A DNA stretch of 16,369 bases from CAYUNA01 sp047629355 (GCA_047629355.1 JBLHWU010000151.1:1-16369), one strand, 5' to 3'. Positions 9,181-16,369 are shown, counted from the first letter of the stretch. A program made the numbers and translations. Notes: generated by a model from the letters alone, not told the origin.

Positions 9181-9222
9181 TTAATCATTCTTAATTCTTA
9201 ATTCTTAATTCTTCATTTTTAA
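9181..9222. repeat. Heptameric repeat TTCTTAA array
   Basis: Six 7-bp units fill 9181-9222: TTAATCA, three exact TTCTTAA, TTCTTCA and TTTTTAA. The array ends directly against the stop codon of the PorP-like gene at 9223. The unit length equals that of the array at 6444-6506 although the sequence differs. Confidence 0.75.
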
Positions 9223-10398
9223 TTAGAGAAGTGGACATAGTTTACGATACTTCAAAGGACGAACCTTATGAATTGTGTAACGCACCGTCAATTCTGGTCC
9301 ACCGTTTCGATTGGTTGCTTCTTGAAATTTCGATACGTTGACATCATAAGTAAAGCCGACGATCATATAATGATAGTGGAACTCTGCACCAACCACAAAG
9401 GCGTCACCAGTTTTATTGAACCGAAAAGCACCGCCTAATTGTAGCGCAACTTCCTGCGTTTTCCGGGTATTTAAATAGTAGCGAAACGCACCACCACCAA
9501 GTAGTTCCGTGTAAGTATCTTGCAATTGCGCATTGGCATTGAAAACCAAATCTGCTTTATCTGAAATTTGGACTGTCGGCAAAATGTAAAGACTAATTCG
9601 CATCGGTAGTTTCGCCTCGTCGCCATCATAAAAATTTTGGCGAGGACTCGCTAAGTGAAAAAAGGCAGCACCGACGTCCATTGTGGAACGGCTTTTCATT
9701 TTTTTACCATGCCAGTTGATGCCTGCACCGAAATCAGGAAAAATTCTACTGCTGTTATCGAAATTTTCTTTTGAATTCAAATTTGGATTGTGCGAATCGC
9801 CCGAATATTGATTGTTCCAAGTCAAATTATCGACATTAAATTTTCGTTGGGCAATCGCGACATTTAGACCGAAAGACACAAAATTCTCTCTATCCAAGGC
9901 GCGCGTATAAGAACCGTTGGCAGCAAGAGAGGTCATACCTAAATCAGAATCTCCTGCTTCATCCCGAAAAATTTGACCGCCGACACTGAAAAAACCTTTC
10001 GTATTTTTTGGATTAAAAATTTTGCCATCCGCTGCCAAATGAACCGTTCGATAGGAGGTCGAGGCTTCATCCCACTGACTACGCACCACGCCATACACGC
10101 GAATGTCTCCACGAAAAATGCCCGTCAATGCAGGATTGGTTGTCATTGGAGAATTATAATATTGGGAGAAGTGGATGTCTTGTGCCTGAACGGCGGTTGG
10201 CGACATCATGCACGAAACCAGCACAAACGCTGATAGCCTGAGAAGGTTATTCAGTTTCAAAATATGTTCATTTAGGATATGTTGTATAATCGGTTTTCGG
10301 AATATGCGCCCCAGTAAATCAGGACTTAACATATTTCGATAACGTAAATATAGGGGATTTTTTGTTAAGATAAAAGTTGCGCTTGTAAAAAATGTCAT
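9223..10398 (-). CDS. PorP/SprF family type IX secretion membrane protein
   Basis: This outer-membrane beta-barrel partner protein is of the PorP/SprF family. The mature N-terminus QDIHFSQYYNSPMTTNPALTG is the family signature, and the remainder is alternating beta-strand sequence (for example GAFRYYLNTRKTQEVALQLGGAFRF) ending in a barrel-like C-terminus. In Flavobacterium, SprF-like proteins are needed to export type B substrates, and the neighbour two genes down (326-6430) is such a substrate. The longest frame from ATG at 10398 has about 46 residues before any signal-peptide-like stretch. A TTG at 10258-10260 would give a conventional 26-residue signal peptide (LKLNNLLRLSAFVLVSC...VQA/Q), so the true start may be internal; ATG at 10330-10332 is another option. 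Cys63 lies inside the hydrophobic core and follows LVS, but the strong A/Q site argues for signal peptidase I. Confidence 0.92.
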   Translation of the reverse strand: MTFFTSATFILTKNPLYLRYRNMLSPDLLGRIFRKPIIQHILNEHILKLNNLLRLSAFVLVSCMMSPTAVQAQDIHFSQYYNSPMTTNPALTGIFRGDIRVYGVVRSQWDEASTSYRTVHLAADGKIFNPKNTKGFFSVGGQIFRDEAGDSDLGMTSLAANGSYTRALDRENFVSFGLNVAIAQRKFNVDNLTWNNQYSGDSHNPNLNSKENFDNSSRIFPDFGAGINWHGKKMKSRSTMDVGAAFFHLASPRQNFYDGDEAKLPMRISLYILPTVQISDKADLVFNANAQLQDTYTELLGGGAFRYYLNTRKTQEVALQLGGAFRFNKTGDAFVVGAEFHYHYMIVGFTYDVNVSKFQEATNRNGGPELTVRYTIHKVRPLKYRKLCPLL

Positions 10399-10431
10399 AG
10401 GCTATATATTTTGGTATTATAAGAAGTCGCC

Positions 10432-10451
10432 AAACAAAGGATACTTTGTTT
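10432..10451. repeat. 8-bp hairpin upstream of the PorP-like gene
   Basis: aaacaaag (10432-10439) and ctttgttt (10444-10451) are perfect inverted copies around a 4-base loop, 34 bp before the ATG at 10398. The sequence TATCCTTTG on the minus strand here is close to the Bacteroidota -7 consensus TAnnTTTG with one extra base. It could be an operator or a degenerate promoter. The evidence is weak. Confidence 0.3.
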
Positions 10452-11019
10452 AAAAATCAATTGGGATATAATCAACGGTGCGCTATATTTTATAGCAATG
10501 TATAAACTTTTTGAGATGGAGGTAATTAACTTAAGATTCAAGCATTTCTCGGATTGAAAATTCCAATTACTTGCATCTAGTTAGCCTCTTTTTTAAGGAC
10601 TCGTTAACTATTACATCTGTCGTGGTGGTGGGTGAATAAACCAAGTTAAAACTGCTATAGCAATATAAATCAATAATTGGGTAGGCTTCGTAGTGTGCTG
10701 TTATTCCTAATGTAACCGGTCTCCATTGATTTAACAAGGTAAAAACAGTTTCGCTTTTTAGCAAAAAAACGGGGTTTAGAAAGTTTTGGTCTTTATTTAA
10801 GGTTTTCCCGATTTAGGGATACGAAATAAATTAGGTGTATATTATTATCCGTTTTTGTTTTGAAAGTGCTATTTATGTTGATATAATGAGCATTTTCAAA
10901 GTGAAAAATGAGGGCAAAATATCTTCCGCCTGCCCGTATGGGTCAAGAATCTACAGTTATTTTTTTCGCGTTCCTTAGCATTTAAGACATGAATTTTTAA
11001 ATAACTTTAAAGACTCCTG

Positions 11020-11027
11020 CAAAGGTA
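11020..11027 (-). promoter_or_regulatory. TAnnTTTG-type -7 promoter box
   Basis: The minus strand reads TACCTTTG, a full match to the Bacteroidota sigma-ABfr -7 element. A TTTC lies 21 bases upstream where TTTG is expected at -33. If active it would start a leader of about 600 nt ahead of the PorP-like gene and its operon. Such boxes also arise by chance in AT-rich DNA. Confidence 0.35.
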
Positions 11028-11067
11028 CGCATTTTTATATTTTAATTAGAAACTCTATTTAAATGAT

Positions 11068-14000
11068 TTATTTAGTAAGGACTAACTTTTTAATAGCAAA
11101 AATATCGCTATTTTGAATTTTTATAAAATAAGTTCCATTAATGATAGAACGTATATTAATTACCTTTGTTCGTAACCCATTTTGGGTATTTTTAATATAT
11201 TCTTTTTTTATAATTTTACCATTAATGTTAAAAATTTGTACCGTAACGTCCTCTAAATCAGCATTTATGGTCAAAATAAATTCGCCGTTTGTCGGATTCG
11301 GCGCAATCGTCCATTCTGAATCAGGGAAGACTTCAAAGGTCGCAACCTCACAACTATCGACCATTATTTCCAAATTGTTAGACATCACAGGGTTAGGCAT
11401 CGCGCATTCTTCGGAAGAGATTAACCTACAATTAACTGTTTCGCCATCTTCAAGGTCATTCGTAGTGTAAGTTGGCGTGTCCATTCCGACGAGAATTCCA
11501 TTCCGTTGCCACTGATAAATAGGGGCTGTTCCGCCGTTGGTCGCATCCGCTTCAAAAGTTACTTCCATGCCCACACATAAGGTAGTATCGACGGGTGCAT
11601 CTATCACCAAAGTAGGCATAATGCTCGGCAATATATTGATTGTCATCGGTTGGGATAAAACGGTCGAAGTGGTGACACAATCTTTGGAAGAGGTCATTTG
11701 AACTTGCACAACGTCGTTATCGTTCAAATTATTAACGACAAATTGAACAGAATTGATGTTTTGCGCAATCGAATTAATATACCAAACGTATTCAGGGTTC
11801 ATGCCTTCATTGGTTGGAATTGCATTGAAAATTGCTGTTTCACTTTCACAAATATCTGTACTTTCTGTCGTCAATTCCACCGCTGCTTCAAAAGCTGTTC
11901 CGACAGAAAAAATGAGGGTATTAGACATTGCCACAAGATTAGTCACGCAGTCTGCCGAAGAGGTAAATATTAAAGTAATCACATCGCCATCCTGCAATGC
12001 ATCAATCGAAAAGGACTCGATGCTGCCGCCAAAGTCATCGCCGTTAAGTTGCCATTGGTACGTTGGTGTCAGTCCTGCATTGTTTGCTTGGGCTGAAAGG
12101 GAGACCTCTTCGCCAGCACAGATTTCAATCGCTGAGGCGAAAATTTCAATCGTTACACTTTGCGTTTGATTGACGGTCAGAATAGCATCTTGAGAAACTA
12201 CTTCTTCATTCAAATTATTAGTTACTCGACAATGGTAGTTACCTGCATTATTTGTCGTGACGGTACCAATTGAATACGTATTACTCGTCGCATCAGGAAT
12301 ATTGATATTATTCTTTTGCCATTGATACGAAAGCGATTGCGAGGAAGTTGCCGTTACCGAAAAGCTCACGAATTCGCCTGTACAAGTCGTTTGACTTTGT
12401 GGATTCAGGGTAATAATGGGGGCAGTTTCTGCGTTGCTACCAAATTCGTATGCACCCATATCGACGATGCCTTCCATTCGAGGTAAGCCATCCAAATCAA
12501 CACCAATGCTTACTGCTGCTGCATTATTTCCAGAATTAATCGCTGGAGAATTCATTAGCAATCGAAAATTATTTATTGAGGTATCTGCAAAAAGTGGGTC
12601 TTGATTGTACAACATACCTGCGCCACACATTAAATTGGCGTCATTACCACTGTTCAATTCATCACAATCTGCTACGTCGACAATGCAGTGACTGATGGTT
12701 GGGCTACTCCAAATATTTCTTAATACTTTTCCCAAATCAGCGTCATTTGCCCAAAAGACACAATTGGTAATTACTGCATTTGCAGTACCATTCGCGTCAT
12801 TTGCATTATTGTAAATTGCGCCTGAAAGTGGAGCGGCATTTCCAAAAAAAGTACAGTTGGTAATGGTCGGACTAGCATTACCGTTTTGTGACCCTAAGTT
12901 ATAAATACCTGCTGCGGAGATGTAGGCAGCATTTCGATAAACGAGGCAATTAGAAATAATTGGGCTGGAATTGCCTTGGGCAGTACCGAGATTGTACATG
13001 ATTCCCGCAATTTCGTTTGCCAAATTTTCTGAAAAAATACAATTAAAGAAACTTGGACTTGATGTGCCACCACTGCCATTATTAAATAGTACGCCTGCTG
13101 CTGCCGATGACTCATTTTGACTAAATGTACAATTTTGATAAACTGGACTGGACAAACCGTTACCGGTTCCGTTATTATAAATTGCGCCGCCGTTGCCGTT
13201 GGTACAAGAATTATTGATGAAAGCACAATTCGTATAAACACCATTGGACGCTCCCATAAATGAACCATCGTTATAAATCGCACCGCCACCTTGCGCTTGA
13301 TTCCCATCAAATTGACTGTCATTAAAAACCGGATTGCATGTTCCGGTCTTACCAAAATTATAAATCGCGCCGCCTGAAGTCGAAGCCGTATTATTCAAAA
13401 ATTGGCAATTATTAAAGATTGGATTTGAAATGCCGCCTTCTGCACCTTCATTTGAAACTGCGCCACCGGAAGCCAAGGGTGCATGGTTGTTTGAAAAAGT
13501 ACAACTCGTGAAAGTTGGAGAAGAATCACCGGCAAAGATTGCATTATTGTAGACTGCGCCACCGCCGAGTTCGCCCGTACAATTTTCAAAACTACAATTC
13601 TCAAAAAGTGGGTTACAAGAGCCACCAAATGCTCCGTCGTTGTAAATCGCAGCTCCAAAACCGGTGGCGTAATGATTTCTAAAAGTACAATTTCGAGCAA
13701 CGGGGTGGGCAAAATAATTGCTCAACGAACCATTATTGTGCCATGCCGCGCCACTATTAGAAGGGTCGCCTGCTGCTGCATTGGAAAAATCCGCCGTTCC
13801 ATCTTCAATGATGAAGCCGTCAACGATTGTCTCTTCCGTTACATTTTGCGTTCGAATAATGGAATAAGTATTACTCCAAGGCGTATTGTCTTGGTCAATA
13901 TTTCCACTTAGAATTGTTGGATTTGCAATAATATCGCGTTGTGAAAGATTGGATTCATTCCCTATGAAGCCACCGTATAATTTAACATTATCCGTAAGCA

Positions 14001-14256
14001 CAAAGGAAATCTGTCGGTCTTCAAACACGCAAGGCGAGCAAATAATTGGATGATAAATACCTTTAGTTACCCAAATTTGAGTGCCAGAAGTAGCGTTGTC
14101 GATAGCGAATTTGAGATTGCCAGTGGCGTTATTCCAGGAAGTTCCGTTGCCTGTCGCGCCTTGCTGAACGTAGATAGTTTGGGTGTTTCCAATGGTTACA
14201 TTTCCCAAAATAATCCCTAAAATCAGCAACCATTTTTTACAAGGGTAATTTTGCAT
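11068..14256 (-). CDS. Secreted beta-helix/Ig-like protein with type A T9SS sorting domain
   Basis: This is a protein of 1062 residues. A signal peptide of about 25 residues precedes QTIYVQQGATGNGTSW. Residues about 26-555 form a right-handed parallel beta-helix of about 11 repeats of the form (F/I)xNCxFxxN...GGAIYNxG...(S/N)P, close to the GGAI/FxxN pattern of chlamydial Pmp proteins. Residues about 555-605 (DPLFAD ... FRLLMNSPAINSG ... DLDGLPR ... DMGAYEFG) match the choice-of-anchor Q module that usually follows such helices. Four Ig-like domains follow at about 612-975, with YQWQ or YVWY cores and paired cysteines. Residues about 977-1062 (WTIAPNPTNGEF ... INGTYFIKI ... KKLVLTK) are the type A T9SS sorting domain. 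It should be exported across the outer membrane and attached or released; adhesion or polysaccharide binding is inferred. The last about 70 codons are markedly AT-rich compared with the rest. No Shine-Dalgarno precedes the ATG. Confidence 0.92.
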   Translation of the reverse strand: MQNYPCKKWLLILGIILGNVTIGNTQTIYVQQGATGNGTSWNNATGNLKFAIDNATSGTQIWVTKGIYHPIICSPCVFEDRQISFVLTDNVKLYGGFIGNESNLSQRDIIANPTILSGNIDQDNTPWSNTYSIIRTQNVTEETIVDGFIIEDGTADFSNAAAGDPSNSGAAWHNNGSLSNYFAHPVARNCTFRNHYATGFGAAIYNDGAFGGSCNPLFENCSFENCTGELGGGAVYNNAIFAGDSSPTFTSCTFSNNHAPLASGGAVSNEGAEGGISNPIFNNCQFLNNTASTSGGAIYNFGKTGTCNPVFNDSQFDGNQAQGGGAIYNDGSFMGASNGVYTNCAFINNSCTNGNGGAIYNNGTGNGLSSPVYQNCTFSQNESSAAAGVLFNNGSGGTSSPSFFNCIFSENLANEIAGIMYNLGTAQGNSSPIISNCLVYRNAAYISAAGIYNLGSQNGNASPTITNCTFFGNAAPLSGAIYNNANDANGTANAVITNCVFWANDADLGKVLRNIWSSPTISHCIVDVADCDELNSGNDANLMCGAGMLYNQDPLFADTSINNFRLLMNSPAINSGNNAAAVSIGVDLDGLPRMEGIVDMGAYEFGSNAETAPIITLNPQSQTTCTGEFVSFSVTATSSQSLSYQWQKNNINIPDATSNTYSIGTVTTNNAGNYHCRVTNNLNEEVVSQDAILTVNQTQSVTIEIFASAIEICAGEEVSLSAQANNAGLTPTYQWQLNGDDFGGSIESFSIDALQDGDVITLIFTSSADCVTNLVAMSNTLIFSVGTAFEAAVELTTESTDICESETAIFNAIPTNEGMNPEYVWYINSIAQNINSVQFVVNNLNDNDVVQVQMTSSKDCVTTSTVLSQPMTINILPSIMPTLVIDAPVDTTLCVGMEVTFEADATNGGTAPIYQWQRNGILVGMDTPTYTTNDLEDGETVNCRLISSEECAMPNPVMSNNLEIMVDSCEVATFEVFPDSEWTIAPNPTNGEFILTINADLEDVTVQIFNINGKIIKKEYIKNTQNGLRTKVINIRSIINGTYFIKIQNSDIFAIKKLVLTK

Positions 14257-14319
14257 ATTTTTTTGTGTGAATATTGAACTGGTCAGATTTTTATAAAAGG
14301 ACCAAAACTTTTCAGATAC

Positions 14320-14376
14320 ACCATATAAATATGGTTTACTACATTAAGCATCTACTACGCATTACTTATATGGTGT
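14320..14376. promoter_or_regulatory. Operator-like cluster of ACCATAT half-sites
   Basis: ACCATATAAATATGGT at 14320-14335 is a perfect 7-bp dyad around 2 bases. A third half-site (ATATGGTGT, 14368-14376) makes acaccatataa (14318-14328) and ttatatggtgt (14366-14376) exact inverted copies. The cluster lies 64-120 bp upstream of the ATG of the beta-helix gene, where a regulator could act. No regulator gene is present in the window. Confidence 0.4.
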
Positions 14377-14828
14377 AACCAATCGAATTTCAATTTCAAA
14401 GGGTAACAAACAAGTCTAATGATGATAATCAGGTTTAAAATAAGCGGGAAAAATCCTAGCGCATTATGGTACATCTTATTTAATTCTTTTTACTTAGGCT
14501 AGATTTTTTAGCAAAACAATTGACTATTTTGACTAAAAAGAATGCAAAAATACCAAAAGGCAGGTACTTTCCTGTAGTTAATTCTTAACCCTTTTATAGT
14601 GTGTTTGACAGATTATTTGTACTTATATAGGAGCAGCTCTAATATGGGAGATAGTTGTAAATAATGAGACAAAACTAAAAGTAAAATATATGATTTTTTT
14701 TCAAAAAAGAACTAAGCTACTGAAAAAGAAGTGTTTTTTTTACTAAAAATGCGCATTTTACCGGATACTATTTTTATTCATTTACTTTTTCAAATTATAT
14801 TTATCGAATTATTACTACGCGTTACTTA
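14353..14828. repeat. 16-bp direct repeat pair tactacgc(a/g)ttactta
   Basis: The copies are at 14353-14368 and 14813-14828, identical at 15 of 16 positions, about 460 bp apart on the same strand. They bracket most of the gap. They may be the ends of a decayed insertion or two sites for one protein. No coding sequence is left between them. Confidence 0.4.
14545..14552 (-). promoter_or_regulatory. TAnnTTTG-type -7 box upstream of the beta-helix gene
   Basis: The minus strand reads TATTTTTG, matching the Bacteroidota -7 consensus, in the setting TGCAAAAATACC on the plus strand. It is about 290 bp before the ATG at 14256. No good -33 TTTG is seen at the right distance. Confidence 0.3.
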
Positions 14829-14881
14829 ACACCCTAATCCAAAATGAGGCAGCTCTAGTTTATGCGATTATTTTTTTAAAT

Positions 14882-14926
14882 AAAAAAAAGACCTAATCTT
14901 CAATATTGAAAATCAGGTCTTTTTTT
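14882..14926 (-). terminator. Bidirectional intrinsic terminator after psd
   Basis: The run aaaaaaaagacct (14882-14894) pairs with aggtcttttttt (14915-14926). The stem continues with two mismatches through aatcttca/tgaaaat to a 4-base loop. T tracts follow the stem on both strands. It begins 25 bp past the psd stop codon, so it should end psd transcription and insulate the gap beyond. Confidence 0.85.
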
Positions 14927-14951
14927 GCATAACTCGTAATAGGAAACTCGC

Positions 14952-15611
14952 CTATCCAATTTTGGCAATCACCGTCTTATTCCCTTTTACTTTTTGACCG
15001 ATAGTAACTTGCACATCAGCGTTTAAAGGTAAAAATAAATCGACTCGTGAGCCAAACTTGATAAAACCCATTTCTTTTCCTTGCTCGACTTCATCGCCTT
15101 CATCCAAGTAAGAAACAATTCGCTTAGCCATATAACCAGCGATTTGTCGGAATAGAATTTCGACTTCACCGGTATCAATAACGACAGTCGTTCGTTCGTT
15201 TTCGGTAGATGATTTTGGATTCCAAGCCATTAGATATTTACCTGGATGGTACTTAAAATAACTGACCATTCCACCGATTGGATTCCGGTTGACGTGGACA
15301 TTGGTTGCCGACATAAAAATAGAAACCTGCAAACGTTTATCTCCAAAATATTCTGGTTCATCTACTTCTTCGATGGCGACAATTTTGCCATCTGCTGGGG
15401 CAATGATAGAATTGTCATCATTTGGCATTGCCAATTCCCGTACTGGATTGCGGAAAAATTGCAAAACCAGTAAAAATAAAACTACAGAAATAACGCTGCT
15501 AAAAGGAAGGGCAGATGCCCAAAAATAATCAATAGCAATATTGACAATCAGCAATAAAACCGCCAAAGCGATTAAAATACTGTGTCCCTCTTTATGAATG
15601 TATCTTTTCAT
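14952..15611 (-). CDS. psd: Phosphatidylserine decarboxylase (short, archaeal-type family)
   Basis: This enzyme converts phosphatidylserine to phosphatidylethanolamine at the inner membrane, the last step of PE synthesis. The protein has 219 residues, the usual length of the short Psd-related family. Two hydrophobic segments lie at about 11-30 and 36-52. Conserved motifs follow: APADG (71-75, catalytic Asp74), SIFM...NVHVNR (97-109, with His106) and FGSRVD (186-191). Self-cleavage between Gly187 and Ser188 should give beta and alpha chains and the pyruvoyl cofactor. Here the motif is GS within FGS rather than the LGST of the long bacterial enzymes, as is normal for this branch. The gene stands alone: no cdsA or pssA neighbour is seen, a terminator follows, and a -7-like box lies about 170 bp upstream. 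The start is supported by the basic N-terminus MKRYIHKEG before the first membrane segment. Confidence 0.95.
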   Translation of the reverse strand: MKRYIHKEGHSILIALAVLLLIVNIAIDYFWASALPFSSVISVVLFLLVLQFFRNPVRELAMPNDDNSIIAPADGKIVAIEEVDEPEYFGDKRLQVSIFMSATNVHVNRNPIGGMVSYFKYHPGKYLMAWNPKSSTENERTTVVIDTGEVEILFRQIAGYMAKRIVSYLDEGDEVEQGKEMGFIKFGSRVDLFLPLNADVQVTIGQKVKGNKTVIAKIG

Positions 15612-15783
15612 TATTTAAGGCGCTTTAGCTTTTTTTGTTTAAAATTTTAGTTTCGTTGTTAGCCGGTTAGTATTTATTAATCATAAAAAATGTTCTTTTA
15701 CATTTCTTTACATTACTAATAAACAAAGGGGTTTCATTAAAGTTTTCTCTCACAAAACGCATTCTAAAAGTGGAAAATACCTG

Positions 15784-15791
15784 CAAATATA
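15784..15791 (-). promoter_or_regulatory. TAnnTTTG-type -7 box for psd
   Basis: The minus strand reads TATATTTG, a full consensus match, with TTGC about 19-21 bases upstream in the -33 position. It would give psd a leader of about 165 nt. It sits in the gap between psd and the pseudogene, which holds no other gene. Confidence 0.4.
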
Positions 15792-15850
15792 CACAAAAAA
15801 TCATTTTTGCAAGATTTAGTTTTTAAGATTAGGGTTTTGTTAACCTCTTT

Positions 15851-15879
15851 TATGGTTTCATTGCTATATGGTTTCATTG
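15851..15879. repeat. 13-bp tandem direct repeat tatggtttcattg
   Basis: There are exact copies at 15851-15863 and 15867-15879 separated by cta. They lie between the end of the four-helix-bundle pseudogene and the psd promoter box. Their function is unknown; replication slippage could explain them. Confidence 0.6.
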
Positions 15880-15916
15880 TTGAGACCTATCTACTTGGAT
15901 TATAGATTAGAGGTCA

Positions 15917-16302
15917 TTAGATTTTTAGTTTTTCATTGGTATATTTTATTAGTTGGTTAGTTGATTTTGTTAGTTTTTCTAACTCTTGCCGAATATGAAC
16001 AGATTGCTTTTCTGTCAATAATTTTCTAACATGGGCTTTTCTCGTCTAATCTTTCGTTTATTTCATCGAACCAAAACTGTATCGATAAAAATGAATTTTC
16101 TCTTTTTTATGATACCGTCCAAATCCTTCTGCAATATTCGCAGAAATAGAATCTACCGTTTTTGTATATTGCTTACCAGTTGACTATTTTGCAAAATTGT
16201 CCCATTTTCATCACAACTTTCCGGATATAATTACTCAAATTAATTTTTAAATTAAATTATGTTAAATAACATAAGTAAAAACGATTCAATAACTTGGGCC
16301 AT
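15917..16302 (-). pseudogene. Broken four-helix-bundle (23S rRNA intervening-sequence family) gene
   Basis: The minus strand encodes a recognisable but disrupted member of the four-helix-bundle/S23 family. An ATG at 16302 follows AAGGA and reads MAQVIESFLLMLFN, then a stop. A second frame gives LSNYIRKVVMK. After a one-base slip at about 16205, a third frame reads WDNFAK, stop (16184-16186), STGKQYTKTVDS, SANIAEGFGRYHKKEKIHFY and RYSFGSMK. A short shifted stretch, INERLDEK, spans two stops at about 16058. The frame then returns for AHVRKLLTEKQSVHIRQELE, QLIKYTNEKLKI and a natural stop at 15917. ANIAEGFGRY is the family hallmark. The reconstructed length of about 125-128 residues is full size. 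The role of the family is poorly known; some members lie inside 23S rRNA genes. At least three frame changes and one in-frame stop make it non-functional, barring sequencing errors. Confidence 0.85.
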
Positions 16303-16369
16303 TATGCTTGTCCTTTTCCCTTCTAAAAAACACAAAAAATAGTTCCGTAACGAAGGCTATGCAACGATT

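Larger units (their letters stand above)
10399..11067. other. 669-bp AT-rich gap between PorP-like and beta-helix genes
   Basis: No convincing gene is present. It contains the small dyad at 10432-10451, gctata/tatagc at 10482-10496, a long-loop inverted repeat (10861-10870 with 10889-10898, one G/T) and a promoter-like box at 11020-11027. A 65-codon open frame at 10567-10764 (minus) has no recognisable motif or start signal. I see no clear terminator for the gene ending at 11068. Confidence 0.5.
14257..14951. other. 695-bp AT-rich gap between the beta-helix gene and psd
   Basis: No gene is seen. The gap holds the ACCATAT dyads (14320-14376), a -7-like box (14545-14552), two copies of a 16-bp repeat (14353-14368, 14813-14828), two related gcagctcta stretches (near 14633 and 14849) and the psd terminator (14882-14926). 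It probably contains the promoter of the beta-helix gene. Confidence 0.55.

Noticed and set aside
10567..10764. 65-codon minus-strand open frame between the PorP-like and beta-helix genes
   Set aside because: No recognisable motif, no ribosome-binding signal and AT-rich gap composition; could be a leader peptide but nothing supports it.
12894..13712. Two minus-strand open frames of 153 and 105 codons within the beta-helix region
   Set aside because: They are out-of-frame readings of the GGAIYN repeats; the 1062-residue frame has the signal peptide, repeats and sorting domain.
15952..15985. TTAGTTGGTTAGTTG stretch looking like a short tandem repeat
   Set aside because: Read on the minus strand it is the coding tail (KSTNQLIKYTN) of the four-helix-bundle pseudogene.
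16257..16274. ttatgtta/taacataa 8-bp dyad, possible operator
   Set aside because: It lies inside the decayed N-terminal part of the pseudogene in very AT-rich DNA, where such dyads arise easily.

Overview
The window looks like a chromosomal stretch from a member of the Bacteroidota, probably near the Saprospiria/Lewinella group. Two kinds of type IX secretion system (T9SS) sorting domain, a PorP/SprF outer-membrane protein, PKD-rich giant surface protein, start codons without Shine-Dalgarno sequences and TAnnTTTG-like promoter boxes all point that way. The lineage is inferred from these features, not proven. All four long protein-coding genes around the secretion theme, and psd, are on the minus strand.

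Right to left (direction of transcription): a decayed four-helix-bundle (23S rRNA intervening-sequence protein family) pseudogene sits at 15917-16302. Next is psd (14952-15611), a short phosphatidylserine decarboxylase with a strong bidirectional terminator behind it. A 695-bp AT-rich gap follows, with operator-like dyads, and then a 1062-residue secreted beta-helix/Ig-like protein with a type A T9SS signal (11068-14256). After a 669-bp gap comes a three-gene cassette: a PorP/SprF-family protein (9223-10398), a TPR/PD40/OmpA-like periplasmic protein (6511-8997) and a 2034-residue PKD-rich surface protein with a type B (gliding-motility-type) T9SS signal (326-6430). The left end (1-325) holds a nest of palindromes.

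The cassette reads as a dedicated export and anchoring unit. Known biology of Flavobacterium johnsoniae SprB/SprF says type B substrates need a partner PorP/SprF-like protein. The OmpA-like protein resembles Porphyromonas PorE in domain order and could link the partner to the cell wall. Each of the two gaps inside the cassette carries an array of 7-bp units close behind the upstream gene's stop codon, one abutting it and one 4 bp away. One array folds into a 24-bp perfect hairpin.

The most unusual items are the nested palindromic element at 4-199, the heptameric arrays tied to stop codons, the full-length but broken four-helix-bundle gene that ORF calling misses, the Pmp-like GGAIYN/FxxN repeat protein, the base-composition break at its sorting domain, and the Asp-to-Ser change in the OmpA motif. 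No complete new defence or mobile system is visible.
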